Positions 16,711-24,281 of a stretch of DNA of 30,244 bases are shown here, in pieces (position 1 is the stretch's first letter; the number at the start of each line of letters is the position of its first letter). The notes beneath the pieces were generated by a model. That model searched no databases. It worked only from the letters and a program-made list of their open reading frames with translations, and was not told the DNA's origin. A program made the position numbers and the translations under genes. Where the stretch lies: NCBI GenBank assembly GCA_013695775.1, contig JACCZV010000242.1, positions 1 through 30,244 on the forward strand. The letters run 5' to 3'. The DNA is from Chitinophagales bacterium (GTDB lineage Bacteria > Bacteroidota > Bacteroidia > Chitinophagales > UBA10324).

Positions 16711-16746
16711 TTGATTGACCGTTAGAAGTGCTAACGGGATAATCAA
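16711..16746 (-). promoter_or_regulatory. Two-tier hairpin overlapping the rpsE stop codon
   Basis: In the mRNA sense the outer stem TTGATT (16741-16746) pairs with AATCAA (16711-16716) and the inner stem CCGTTAG (16731-16737) pairs with CTAACGG (16719-16725) around a 5-base loop. The rpsE stop (16743-16745) lies inside the outer stem, and U-rich sequence follows. It could be an attenuator, processing site or 3'-end stabiliser within the spc mRNA. Confidence 0.5.
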
Positions 16747-17261
16747 CCATTGAATACTTTCTTAAGATTTACATTACGTGTTTGTGAGATAGCCAGCGGA
16801 TCTCTTACGAGCGATAATGCTTTTATGGTTGCTTTAACAACATTGTGCGGATTAGTGGAGCCGAGTGACTTAGCTAATACGTCCGTCACTCCTGCACTCT
16901 CCAGCACTGCACGCATAGCACCACCTGCGATTACACCCGTACCATGTGAGGCTGGCTTTATCCAGACCTTCGAGGCACTGAACTTCGCTATCTGCTCATG
17001 GGGAATAGTACCTTTAAAAATGGGCACTTTAACAAGGTTCTTCTTCGCATCATCAATGCCTTTCGTTATGGCTTCCTGTACCTCTCGGGCTTTTCCCAGA
17101 CCCTGGCCTACTATTCCATTTCCATCACCTACAACTACAAGGGCCGAAAAGCTGAATGTCCGGCCTCCTTTAGTAACCTTCGCCACACGTTGAATATTTA
17201 CCACCTTTTCCTTCAGGTCCAGTTCACTTGCCCTTACCCGCTGAATGTTTGCCTGTGCCAT
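16743..17261 (-). CDS. rpsE: 30S ribosomal protein S5 (uS5)
   Basis: Small-subunit protein at the mRNA entry channel that influences decoding accuracy. The double-stranded RNA-binding-like N-terminal domain (ELDLKEKVVNIQRVAKVTKG, GRTFSFSALVVVGDG) is followed by the second domain (GTGVIAGGAMRAVLESAG, NPHNVVKATIKAL). 172 residues. Placed between rplR and rpmD. Its stop codon is buried in a hairpin described separately. Confidence 0.98.
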   Translation of the reverse strand: MAQANIQRVRASELDLKEKVVNIQRVAKVTKGGRTFSFSALVVVGDGNGIVGQGLGKAREVQEAITKGIDDAKKNLVKVPIFKGTIPHEQIAKFSASKVWIKPASHGTGVIAGGAMRAVLESAGVTDVLAKSLGSTNPHNVVKATIKALSLVRDPLAISQTRNVNLKKVFNG

Positions 17262-17288
17262 CTATTGATTCTGTTTCTTTTTGTTTTA

Positions 17289-17636
17289 CTAAAATTGCAA
17301 TCCACCCTCCCGGGCACCTTCTGCCAATGCCTTCACCCTACCATGATACAGGTAGCCTCCGCGGTCAAAAACGACGTTCGTTATTCCGGTTTCAAGTGCC
17401 TGTTTAGCCAACGCTATTCCTACCTCTTTCGAACGCTGTGCTTTAGGCCCTGATAAATCTTTCATGCTGCGCGACGAAACTGAAGCTAAGGTATGCCCCT
17501 GCTCATCATCAATCAGTTGAGCATAGATGTCACGATTGCTCCTGTATACCGAAAGGCGGGGCCTCTCTTTTGTACCTGAAAATTTCTTCCTTATCCTTTT
17601 ACGGATGCGGTTTCTTCTGTGTTCCTGCTTAATCAT
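17289..17636 (-). CDS. rplR: 50S ribosomal protein L18 (uL18)
   Basis: Binds 5S rRNA together with L5 and L25 in the central protuberance. The basic N-terminus (RRNRIRKRIRKKFSGTKERP) is followed by the conserved RLSVYRSNRDIYAQLIDD strand pair and the C-terminal VVFDRGGYLYHGRVKALAEG and AREGGLQF end. 115 residues. A small 6-bp palindromic hairpin (TTACGG/CCGTAA, 17657-17674) lies in the 69-base gap after rplF, just ahead of this gene. Confidence 0.98.
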   Translation of the reverse strand: MIKQEHRRNRIRKRIRKKFSGTKERPRLSVYRSNRDIYAQLIDDEQGHTLASVSSRSMKDLSGPKAQRSKEVGIALAKQALETGITNVVFDRGGYLYHGRVKALAEGAREGGLQF

Positions 17637-17705
17637 GACTGCTCTTTTTCTATTGGTTACGGAATTTGCCGTAATAGCTTTATGTATTTATATAGTATAT
17701 TCTAA

Positions 17706-18269
17706 TTATTTTGCTCCTGTGGCGGCAGACTTACCTGCTTTCCTTCTTAGAATTTCATCGCTGTACTTGATCCCCTTTCCTTTATAGGGTTCGGGCTTTC
17801 TCACTCCGCGAATCTTTGAAGCTACCTGACCTAACAACTGTTTGTCAGAACTCTGGAGCGTAATGATTGGATTTTGTCCTTTCAACTGCTCGGCAAATAC
17901 TTTGATCTCCTTTGGTAATGCAAATACTACCGGGTGTGAAAAGCCCACCGACACCTCCAGCACCTGTCCGGTTACTGTAGCTCTAAAGCCTACACCAACC
18001 AGCTCAAGCTTCTTCTCATATCCATCGGTAACACCCTTCACCATATTTGCAAGCAGAGCACGGTATAAGCCATGTAACGCTTTATGACGCTTCTGTTCTG
18101 TTGGCCGGGCTACTACCACCTGATCGTTTTCAACCTTGAATGTTATATCCGGATCAACGCGTTGTGTTAGCTGACCTTTTGGTCCCTTAATTAACACCTC
18201 GTTTGATGGAGAAACCGAGAATGCAACACCTTTTGGCAAGGATACCGGTAATTTACCTATGCGAGACAT
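17706..18269 (-). CDS. rplF: 50S ribosomal protein L6 (uL6)
   Basis: Large-subunit protein beside the sarcin-ricin loop, the landing site of EF-G and EF-Tu. Two related alpha/beta domains are visible; the start MSRIGKLPVSLPKGV and the C-terminal signature KIRGVRKPEPYKGKGIKYSDE are canonical. 187 residues. 43 bases after rpsH, in spc-operon order. Confidence 0.98.
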   Translation of the reverse strand: MSRIGKLPVSLPKGVAFSVSPSNEVLIKGPKGQLTQRVDPDITFKVENDQVVVARPTEQKRHKALHGLYRALLANMVKGVTDGYEKKLELVGVGFRATVTGQVLEVSVGFSHPVVFALPKEIKVFAEQLKGQNPIITLQSSDKQLLGQVASKIRGVRKPEPYKGKGIKYSDEILRRKAGKSAATGAK

Positions 18270-18312
18270 CTTATGACTTTAGGTTTATCATCAGAAAAAA
18301 TACAAATCAATC

Positions 18313-18714
18313 TTAAAAAACATAACAAACAACTTCACCACCAATCTTCTGAGATTTGGCTTCTTTATCTGTCATGAGCCCTTTCGAAGTAGAAATAATT
18401 GATATACCAAGTCCGCTCATTACTCTTGGCATATCGTCTGATTTAGTATATTTCCGTAAACCCGGCCGGCTCGCGCGCCGCAGTGAACGGATAGCAGGCT
18501 GCTTGGTGACCTGGTTGTACTTCAAGGCGATTTTGATTACTCCCTGCCCTCTCTCCTGATCTTCAAATTTATACTTAAGAATATATCCTTTATCATATAG
18601 TAACTCGGTGAGGCGCTTCTTCATATTTGATGCAGGAATCTCCACTATGCGATGGTTTGCTGCCAGCGCATTACGCATTCTTGTCAGGTAATCAGCTATC
18701 GGATCGGTAACCAT
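18313..18714 (-). CDS. rpsH: 30S ribosomal protein S8 (uS8)
   Basis: Binds 16S rRNA helix 21 and helps nucleate the small-subunit platform. Start MVTDPIADYLTRMRNALAA and the C-terminal signature GLGISIISTSKGLMTDKEA are diagnostic. 133 residues. In E. coli S8 represses the spc mRNA at rplE; I looked at the rplX-rplE junction here and saw only a 1-base overlap with no clear mimic of helix 21. Confidence 0.98.
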   Translation of the reverse strand: MVTDPIADYLTRMRNALAANHRIVEIPASNMKKRLTELLYDKGYILKYKFEDQERGQGVIKIALKYNQVTKQPAIRSLRRASRPGLRKYTKSDDMPRVMSGLGISIISTSKGLMTDKEAKSQKIGGEVVCYVF

Positions 18715-18755
18715 ATTTTTTTTATTTCAGCTTAAGTATAATGATTTGAGAAATT

Positions 18756-19025
18756 TTACCACGATGCTTTTGTAATTCCAGGAATTTTACCATTCAAAGC
18801 GAGCTCGCGAAATTTTATTCTCGAGATACCAAATTCCCCGATATACCCACGAGGACGTCCTGTAAGCTGACAGCGATTGTGCTTTCTTACCGGTGATGCA
18901 TTTCTGGGCAGCTTATCCAAAGCGGCATAATCTCCAGCAGCTTTCAATGCTTTTCGCCTGACTGCATATTTTGCAGCCATACCTGCTCTTTTTCGCTCTC
19001 TTGCCTTTACTGATTCTTTTGCCAT
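18756..19025 (-). CDS. rpsN: 30S ribosomal protein S14 (uS14), zinc-free long form
   Basis: Small-subunit head protein near the tRNA-binding groove. At 89 residues it is the long form without the CxxC...CxxC zinc ribbon: residues ~50-70 read RKHNRCQLTGRPRGYIGEFG with a single cysteine. The N-terminus (AKESVKARERKRAGMAAKYA) is the family's basic helix, and the end GKIPGITKASW is conserved. 2 bases after rplE. Confidence 0.98.
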   Translation of the reverse strand: MAKESVKARERKRAGMAAKYAVRRKALKAAGDYAALDKLPRNASPVRKHNRCQLTGRPRGYIGEFGISRIKFRELALNGKIPGITKASW

Positions 19026-19027
19026 TT

Positions 19028-19585
19028 CTATTTATCTTTTTTGAAAGGAATTCCTAATTCGGAGAGCAATGCTTTCGCCTGCTGATCATCATTAGTGCTG
19101 GTTACGAAAGTAATGTCCATCCCATTAATTTTAGTGATCTTATCAATATCAATTTCAGGGAAGATGATGTGTTCGGTAATGCCGAGAGTATAATTTCCCC
19201 TTCCATCAAAACTTTTATCATTTACACCTTTGAAGTCTCGAACCCGGGGCAATGCTACAGAGATCAGTCTATCGAGAAATTCATACATCCGTTCACCCCG
19301 CAAAGTTACACGAACACCAATTGGAGTGCTTGCTCTTAGCTTGAAGTTAGAGATGTCTTTTTTTGATTTCGTAGGAACTGCTCTTTGCCCTGCTATTGAT
19401 GATATCTCGCCAACGGCAAGATCAATCAGCTTCTTATCTGCTGTTGCAGCACCTACTCCCTGGTTGATAGCCACTTTTTTCAAGCGGGGCACTTGCATGG
19501 CAGAAGTAAAATTGAACTGCTTTTGCAAAGCCGGCACTACGTTTTCCTGGTAATGCATTTTTAATCTGGGAATATATTTATCCAT
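19028..19585 (-). CDS. rplE: 50S ribosomal protein L5 (uL5)
   Basis: Carries 5S rRNA into the central protuberance and contacts P-site tRNA. Canonical segments: RLKKVAINQGVGAATADK, GVRVTLRGERMYEFLDRL, and NYTLGITEHIIFPEID. The proper start is the ATG at 19583-19585, whose A is the last base of the rplX TGA (1-base overlap); a GTG one codon earlier is a less likely start. 185 residues. The overlap implies translational coupling to L24. Confidence 0.98.
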   Translation of the reverse strand: MDKYIPRLKMHYQENVVPALQKQFNFTSAMQVPRLKKVAINQGVGAATADKKLIDLAVGEISSIAGQRAVPTKSKKDISNFKLRASTPIGVRVTLRGERMYEFLDRLISVALPRVRDFKGVNDKSFDGRGNYTLGITEHIIFPEIDIDKITKINGMDITFVTSTNDDQQAKALLSELGIPFKKDK

Positions 19586-19935
19586 CACTTGATTATCTCA
19601 TTTGATTTTTTAGCATACCTGACTGATCTGCCGTTCTCTATTCGTCTGCCGGCGCGGGTGGGCTTGCCACCTTTCGGATCAAGGAGCATCAGCTTAGAAA
19701 TATGTATGGGCGCTTCTTTCTTAACAATGCCGCCCTGTGTGTTTTTAGCATTAGGCTTTGTATGGCGTGAAACAATGTTTACCCCTTCTACAATGGCTTT
19801 CATATTCTCCAAGATTACCTCCAACACTCTGCCTTTTTTCCCTTTGTCATCGCCGGCACGAACATACACCACATCATTTTTTTTTACATGCACTTTTGCC
19901 TTGAAGCGCTTAACAGTATTTTTTGTTTTGCTCAT
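19585..19935 (-). CDS. rplX: 50S ribosomal protein L24 (uL24)
   Basis: Assembly-initiator protein at the exit-tunnel rim. It contains a KOW motif (DVVYVRAGDDKGKKGRVLEV), followed by VEGVNIVSRHTKPNAKN and QGGIVKKEAPIHISKLML. 116 residues, with a basic end. Starts 3 bases after rplN and overlaps rplE by 1 base. Confidence 0.98.
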   Translation of the reverse strand: MSKTKNTVKRFKAKVHVKKNDVVYVRAGDDKGKKGRVLEVILENMKAIVEGVNIVSRHTKPNAKNTQGGIVKKEAPIHISKLMLLDPKGGKPTRAGRRIENGRSVRYAKKSNEIIK

Positions 19936-19938
19936 ATT

Positions 19939-20307
19939 TTATAGTACCTCAGGGGCTAATGAAATGATTTTCATGAATAGCTTTTCCCGCAACTCTCTTG
20001 CAACCGGCCCAAAGATCCTTGTTCCTCTTGGCTCATCAGCCTGGTTGAGCAACACACATGCATTGTCATCAAAACGAATGTAAGAGCCATCCCTTCTGCG
20101 TATTCGTTTTTTGGTTCTCACTATTACAGCCTTTGAAACAGTACCTTTTTTTAACTGCCCGGCAGGTATCACATCTTTCGCTGTAACAACCACCACATCT
20201 CCAACGGACGCGTATCGCTGACGAGAATGACCCAACAGACGGATTACGAGTACTTCGCGAGCACCACTGTTATCTGCTACGTTTAATCTTGATTCCGACT
20301 GTATCAT
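19939..20307 (-). CDS. rplN: 50S ribosomal protein L14 (uL14)
   Basis: Interface protein that forms bridges to 16S rRNA and is the docking site of the silencing factor RsfS. The sequence begins MIQSESRLNVADNSGARE and carries DGSYIRFDDNACVLLN and GTRIFGPVARELRE, all diagnostic. 122 residues, the invariant family length. First gene of the spc-type segment after rpsQ, with a 74-base gap in front. Confidence 0.98.
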   Translation of the reverse strand: MIQSESRLNVADNSGAREVLVIRLLGHSRQRYASVGDVVVVTAKDVIPAGQLKKGTVSKAVIVRTKKRIRRRDGSYIRFDDNACVLLNQADEPRGTRIFGPVARELREKLFMKIISLAPEVL

Positions 20308-20381
20308 GTTTTAATTCTTTTTAACCGCCCTCAGCTTATCCTTCTCACTCAATCTTCATTTCCTAACATTACAAAACCTAA

Positions 20382-20651
20382 TTATTTCACTTTCTCAAGT
20401 ATTTCCACCAACCGCCAGCGCTTACTTTTACTTATTGGCCTCGTTTCCATGATTCGAACCGTATCACCGATAGATGCCTCCTGCTTCTCATCATGAGCCA
20501 TCAGCTTCCTCGTCTTCTTAAGATATTTACCATACAATGGATGCATTATTTTCCGCTCGATGGCAACCGTAATGGTTTTATTCATCTTGTTACTGGTAAC
20601 TACGCCTGTTCTTGATTTTCTTAAATTCCTTTCCATTGTATTATTACTCAT
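20382..20651 (-). CDS. rpsQ: 30S ribosomal protein S17 (uS17)
   Basis: Primary 16S rRNA-binding protein of the small-subunit body. OB-fold signature residues: RKSRTGVVTSNKMNKTITVA, ERKIMHPLYGKYLKKTRK and GDTVRIMETRPISKSKRWRL. 89 residues from the ATG at 20651; a second ATG five codons later is an alternative. 16 bases after rpmC. Confidence 0.97.
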   Translation of the reverse strand: MSNNTMERNLRKSRTGVVTSNKMNKTITVAIERKIMHPLYGKYLKKTRKLMAHDEKQEASIGDTVRIMETRPISKSKRWRLVEILEKVK

Positions 20652-20667
20652 ATTTTCATCACCCTAT

Positions 20668-20883
20668 TTATGCTAATGCTATATTTTTTGCCGTGGAGCG
20701 CGCTTTCAGCTCTGTCTTCATCCGTGCAATATCACGCCTCAACCTACGCAAGGTCATCGGATTTTCAAGTGTTGTAACTACGTGATTAAACTTCATCTTT
20801 GTGTAATGCGATGAGTCTTCTTTCAACTTGTCAACGATCTCCTCGGTCGTTAACTCTTTCATATTCAGTTTTTGTTTTGCCAT
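20668..20883 (-). CDS. rpmC: 50S ribosomal protein L29 (uL29)
   Basis: A helical hairpin protein at the tunnel exit, where it contacts nascent-chain factors. Conserved end: NPMTLRRLRRDIARMKTEL. The chosen ATG at 20881-20883 gives MAKQKLNMKELTTEEI (71 residues); the frame is open from a TTG seven codons earlier but that is not needed. Short Lys/Ala tail. 39 bases after rplP. Confidence 0.96.
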   Translation of the reverse strand: MAKQKLNMKELTTEEIVDKLKEDSSHYTKMKFNHVVTTLENPMTLRRLRRDIARMKTELKARSTAKNIALA

Positions 20884-20922
20884 TATATTAGTATTTCCAC
20901 CCAAATAAGCGGGTAATCTTTA

Positions 20923-21342
20923 TTACGCTTTAAAATCTCTGGCTACAATGAATTTAGTATGTACCGGGAGCTTGTCTGCTGCCAACTGCATTGCCTCTTT
21001 AGCTATTGGCAATGAAACTCCTTCAGCTTCAAAAAGTATTCTGCCTGGTTTAACAGGTGCTACCCATCCTTCCGGATTTCCCTTTCCTTTACCCATGCGT
21101 ACCTCGGCTGGTTTTTTTGTTAATGGCTTATCAGGAAATACCCTAATCCAAACCTGGCCTTCGCGTTTCATATGACGGGTTAAAGCTACACGTGCTGCCT
21201 CCAATTGTTTATCGGTGAGCCATGCTTCATCCAACGTCTTCAAGCCAAAAGAACCAAACGAGAGGACCGCTCCACGATGATCGTTGCCCTTCATTTTTCC
21301 CCTTTGGGTTTTTCTGTATTTGGTTTTCTTCGGCTGTAACAT
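20923..21342 (-). CDS. rplP: 50S ribosomal protein L16 (uL16)
   Basis: Large-subunit protein that shapes the A-site tRNA path at the peptidyl-transferase centre. Start MLQPKKTKYRKTQRGKMKG, the GSFGLKTLDEAWLTDKQLEA helix and the PLTKKPAEVRMGKGKGNPEG loop are diagnostic. 139 residues. Preceded by an 81-base gap after rpsC that holds a repeat-like hairpin. Confidence 0.98.
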   Translation of the reverse strand: MLQPKKTKYRKTQRGKMKGNDHRGAVLSFGSFGLKTLDEAWLTDKQLEAARVALTRHMKREGQVWIRVFPDKPLTKKPAEVRMGKGKGNPEGWVAPVKPGRILFEAEGVSLPIAKEAMQLAADKLPVHTKFIVARDFKA

Positions 21343-21354
21343 CTTAAATTACTT

Positions 21355-21420
21355 TTTGAACTCTTATTGAGAATGCGGGTCAAGCCCACAATGACAGATT
21401 GTTAATTAATTCAGTTCAAA
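21355..21420. repeat. REP-like nested palindrome in the rpsC-rplP gap
   Basis: Core TGCGGG (21374-21379) pairs with CCCACA (21385-21390, one G-U) around TCAAG, and outer arms TTTGAACT (21355-21362) and AGTTCAAA (21413-21420) pair perfectly. The core resembles the GCGGGTCAAGCCCGC type of dispersed palindromic repeat seen in many genomes (from memory). It occupies the whole gap between two ribosomal genes. Confidence 0.5.
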
Positions 21421-21423
21421 GTA

Positions 21424-22194
21424 TTATTTTCTATCAGAGCGTTCTCTCTCTTTTCCTCTATCTCTGTCCCTGTCCCCACCACCACTCCTTCTTGGACCGC
21501 CGGGTCCACTGCCTTTCGGTCGCTGCATCTCATTTGTCTTCTGCCCAACATTGGGAGACAAGTCACGCTTGCCATAAACCTCTCCTTTACATATCCAAAC
21601 TTTTATTCCTATTTTACCATAAACCGTTTGGGCTTCACCTAAATAATAATCAATATCTGCACGGAAGGTATGTAGTGGCACACGCCCCTGCTTAATCTCT
21701 TCTGAGCGGGCAATCTCCGCTCCTCCAAGCCGGCCACTTATTCTAACCTTTATACCCTCTGCTCCCATTCTTAAAGCTGAGGCAATCGACATTTTTATAG
21801 CCCGACGGTAATTGATCCTTGCTTCAATTTGACGGGCGATAGTATCGGCAACAATGGCAGCTTCAATTTCCGGCCTCCGAATTTCAACAATGTTAATCTG
21901 CACTTCTTTATCAGTCACTTTCTTCAGCTCTTCCTTTATCCGGTCAACCTCTCCTCCCCCCTTTCCTATGATTATGCCGGGACGCGATGTATGAATGGTG
22001 ATGGTGATGCGATTCAGCGTTCGCTCGATAACGATTTGCGCAATACCCCCTTTGGAAATCCGCGCTCTCAAATAAGTACGGATTTTTTCATCTCCAATCA
22101 ACTTATCAGCAAACTCACGTCCACCGAACCAATTGGATTCCCATCCTTTAATTATTCCGAGTCGGTTACCAATCGGATTTGCTTTCTGTCCCAT
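21424..22194 (-). CDS. rpsC: 30S ribosomal protein S3 (uS3)
   Basis: Lines the mRNA entry tunnel and has helicase-like activity with S4 and S5. The KH domain GxxG is visible (IIIGKGGGEVDRIKEEL), followed by the C-terminal domain (EGIKVRISGRLGGAEIAR, VPLHTFRADIDYYLGEA). The core is complete by about residue 215; the last ~35 residues are a Gly/Arg/Asp-rich tail (GGPRRSGGGDRDRDRGKERE), making 256 residues against 233 in E. coli. 20 bases after rplV. Confidence 0.98.
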   Translation of the reverse strand: MGQKANPIGNRLGIIKGWESNWFGGREFADKLIGDEKIRTYLRARISKGGIAQIVIERTLNRITITIHTSRPGIIIGKGGGEVDRIKEELKKVTDKEVQINIVEIRRPEIEAAIVADTIARQIEARINYRRAIKMSIASALRMGAEGIKVRISGRLGGAEIARSEEIKQGRVPLHTFRADIDYYLGEAQTVYGKIGIKVWICKGEVYGKRDLSPNVGQKTNEMQRPKGSGPGGPRRSGGGDRDRDRGKERERSDRK

Positions 22195-22214
22195 GCAATT
22201 ATTTATAATTTGAT

Positions 22215-22691
22215 CTAAGCTGTTACTGCTTTACTCTCTTCTTTTTTTCTTCTGCTGCTTGATTTTTTAATGAGAGGTGCAGATGATCCTGCTACATTTT
22301 CAGATGCTCCCTGAACTGGAGCCGCCGCAGTTGTCTCCACCACGCCCAATTTAGTGTCAACAATGAGTGTTATGTGGTTGGAACGTTTACGTTTTTTATA
22401 TGCCCGACCATGTGGAGCAGGAAGCCATCGCTTCAACATGCGGCCACCATCTACAAAAACCGTCTTTATAAAAAGGCGTGCGTCTTCAATGCGCATTCCC
22501 TCATTTTTCTTTTCCCAATTATCCATTGCCGATCTAAGGAGCTTACCCATCGGTTTTGCTCCATGTTTTGAACTGAGCTGCAATGCGTAAAGCGCCTTCT
22601 CTGCATCCATCCCACGTACCAGATCTGCTACATACCGCATCTTGCGGGGGGAAGACTGACAATTTCTTAATATGGCTCTAGCTTCTGCCAT
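22215..22691 (-). CDS. rplV: 50S ribosomal protein L22 (uL22) with long tail
   Basis: Its beta-hairpin lines the exit tunnel at the constriction where macrolides bind. The core is residues 1-~115 (NCQSSPRKMRYVADLVRGMD, then RMLKRWLPAPHGRAYKKRKR and SNHITLIVD). The remaining ~45 residues form an Ala/Ser/Lys tail (KKSSSRRKKEESKAVTA), so the protein is 158 residues against about 110 in E. coli. 3 bases after rpsS. Confidence 0.97.
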   Translation of the reverse strand: MAEARAILRNCQSSPRKMRYVADLVRGMDAEKALYALQLSSKHGAKPMGKLLRSAMDNWEKKNEGMRIEDARLFIKTVFVDGGRMLKRWLPAPHGRAYKKRKRSNHITLIVDTKLGVVETTAAAPVQGASENVAGSSAPLIKKSSSRRKKEESKAVTA

Positions 22692-22694
22692 GAC

Positions 22695-22964
22695 TTAATC
22701 CATTTTCTTTGATGAGTGACCTTTGAAATTTCGGGTAGGAGCAAATTCACCAAGCTTATGGCCTACCATGTTTTCACTTACATAAATTGGGATAAACTTA
22801 TTGCCGTTATGCACAGCAAAAGTATTCCCTACAAAGTCGGGGGTAATGGTGGAACGGCGCGACCAGGTCTTTATAACGGTTTTCTTTCCTCCGGCAGTCA
22901 TTTTATCTACTTTTTCCTGCAGGTTATGATCTACGTAAGGTCCTTTTTTAATACTTCTGCTCAT
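22695..22964 (-). CDS. rpsS: 30S ribosomal protein S19 (uS19)
   Basis: Head protein that bridges to L5 and L31 and contacts A-site tRNA. Signatures: MSRSIKKGPYVDHNLQEKV, TWSRRSTITPDFVGNTFAVH and MVGHKLGEFAPTRNFKGHS. 89 residues, normal length. 84 bases after rplB and 3 before rplV. Confidence 0.98.
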   Translation of the reverse strand: MSRSIKKGPYVDHNLQEKVDKMTAGGKKTVIKTWSRRSTITPDFVGNTFAVHNGNKFIPIYVSENMVGHKLGEFAPTRNFKGHSSKKMD

Positions 22965-23048
22965 TCTATCTTTTCGTTACTCTTAAAAAAATTTTATTGT
23001 ACTGTATCTTTAACTTAGTAAGTGCTTTCAAAAATTCTTATCAGGAAA

Positions 23049-23873
23049 TTATTTCTTTTTTCTACTGATGATAAACTTATTCGATACGTTTTTAGGATGG
23101 CGTGTTTTCATGCCTTTGGCATATTTACCATTTCTTGAACGTGGATGGCCACCCGATGCTTTACCCTCTCCACCACCCATCGGATGATCTACCGGATTCA
23201 TTGCAACACCGCGGTTGCGCGGACGAATGCCCTTCCACCGGTTGCGACCTGCCTTGCCCGCCATCTCTGTATTATGGTCGGAGTTGGAGGCGGAACCTAT
23301 GGTGGCCATGCAGTTAGCCAGCACCATCCTGTTTTCACCGGAAGGTAGCTTTATGATTGCGTATTTACCCTCTTTAGCGCTCAACTGCGCATTTGCGCCG
23401 GCACTGCGAACCATTGCACCACCTTTTCCAGGGTGCAGCTCCACATTATGAATGATGGTACCGAGGGGAATATCTTTCAGATAGAGGGCGTTTCCAATTT
23501 CAGGGGGGGCTTCTGTGCCAGACATAATGGTTTGTCCCACTTTCAATCCTGCGGGTGCGAGAATATATCTTTTCTCCCCATCCTTATATGATATTAAAGA
23601 GATGAAGGCCGACCGGTTCGGATCATATTCTATCGTTGTCACCTGACCCGGAATGTTATGTTTATCTCTTTTGAAATCGATGATGCGATACATCTGCTTA
23701 TGTCCGCCGCCGATATAACGCATGGCACGATGGCCATCGCTATTTCTGCCACCAGATTTTTTAGAGGGTTTTAACAGGCTTTTTTCAGGAGTTGAGGTTG
23801 TTATCTCCGTAAAAGCATTTATAATCCTGAATCGTGTTCCCGGTGTAACGGGGTTAAATTTTCTTACTGCCAT
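23049..23873 (-). CDS. rplB: 50S ribosomal protein L2 (uL2)
   Basis: Required for subunit association and peptidyl-transferase activity. The signature near the essential histidine is present (GVAMNPVDHPMGGGEGKAS), as are GRNSDGHRAMRYIGGGHKQ and the SH3-like domain. 274 residues, full length. Begins 77 bases after rplW, whose stop codon is followed by a perfect hairpin. Confidence 0.98.
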   Translation of the reverse strand: MAVRKFNPVTPGTRFRIINAFTEITTSTPEKSLLKPSKKSGGRNSDGHRAMRYIGGGHKQMYRIIDFKRDKHNIPGQVTTIEYDPNRSAFISLISYKDGEKRYILAPAGLKVGQTIMSGTEAPPEIGNALYLKDIPLGTIIHNVELHPGKGGAMVRSAGANAQLSAKEGKYAIIKLPSGENRMVLANCMATIGSASNSDHNTEMAGKAGRNRWKGIRPRNRGVAMNPVDHPMGGGEGKASGGHPRSRNGKYAKGMKTRHPKNVSNKFIISRKKK

Positions 23874-23931
23874 CTTTGATTACTTTTCCGCTAATCTTTA
23901 ACGTTAGTTTTTTAATCTTCTTACAGGCCGC

Positions 23932-23951
23932 ATTAACTGCCAGCAGTTAAT
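23932..23951 (-). promoter_or_regulatory. Perfect 8-bp hairpin at the rplW stop codon
   Basis: ATTAACTG (23932-23939) and CAGTTAAT (23944-23951) form a perfect stem with a 4-base loop. In the mRNA it begins at the last base of the rplW TAA. There is no T-tract after it, so it is more likely a processing or stability element than a terminator. Confidence 0.45.
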
Positions 23952-24244
23952 TATATGCCGGCATAGAAGTCAATTGTTTCCCCTTTTGCCAGGGTGACAT
24001 ATGCTTTTTTAATAGGGCTTTTCATCCCCTTTGAAGCGCCGGCTTTGGTAAATCGCTGCTTCAGCTTTCCAGGCAGAACAGTGGTTGAGACAGACCTTAC
24101 ACTGACGCCATACATTCTTTCAATTGCCTTTTTAATCTGAATCTTGTTTGCATCTTTTGCAACCACAAAGCCCACCTTATTCAGCTTTTGTCCAAGCATC
24201 GTAAGCTTTTCTGAAATTAAAGGCCTGATGAGTATTTCTGCCAT
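23951..24244 (-). CDS. rplW: 50S ribosomal protein L23 (uL23)
   Basis: Docking site for trigger factor and SRP at the tunnel exit. The start MAEILIRPLISEKLTMLGQK, the middle NKIQIKKAIERMYGVSVRSV and the basic loop KGMKSPIKKAYVTLAKGETI are standard. 97 residues. 37 bases after rplD. Confidence 0.98.
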   Translation of the reverse strand: MAEILIRPLISEKLTMLGQKLNKVGFVVAKDANKIQIKKAIERMYGVSVRSVSTTVLPGKLKQRFTKAGASKGMKSPIKKAYVTLAKGETIDFYAGI

Positions 24245-24281
24245 GATCTTTTATTATGCCCTGAGCTGCTTGTATTTAAAG

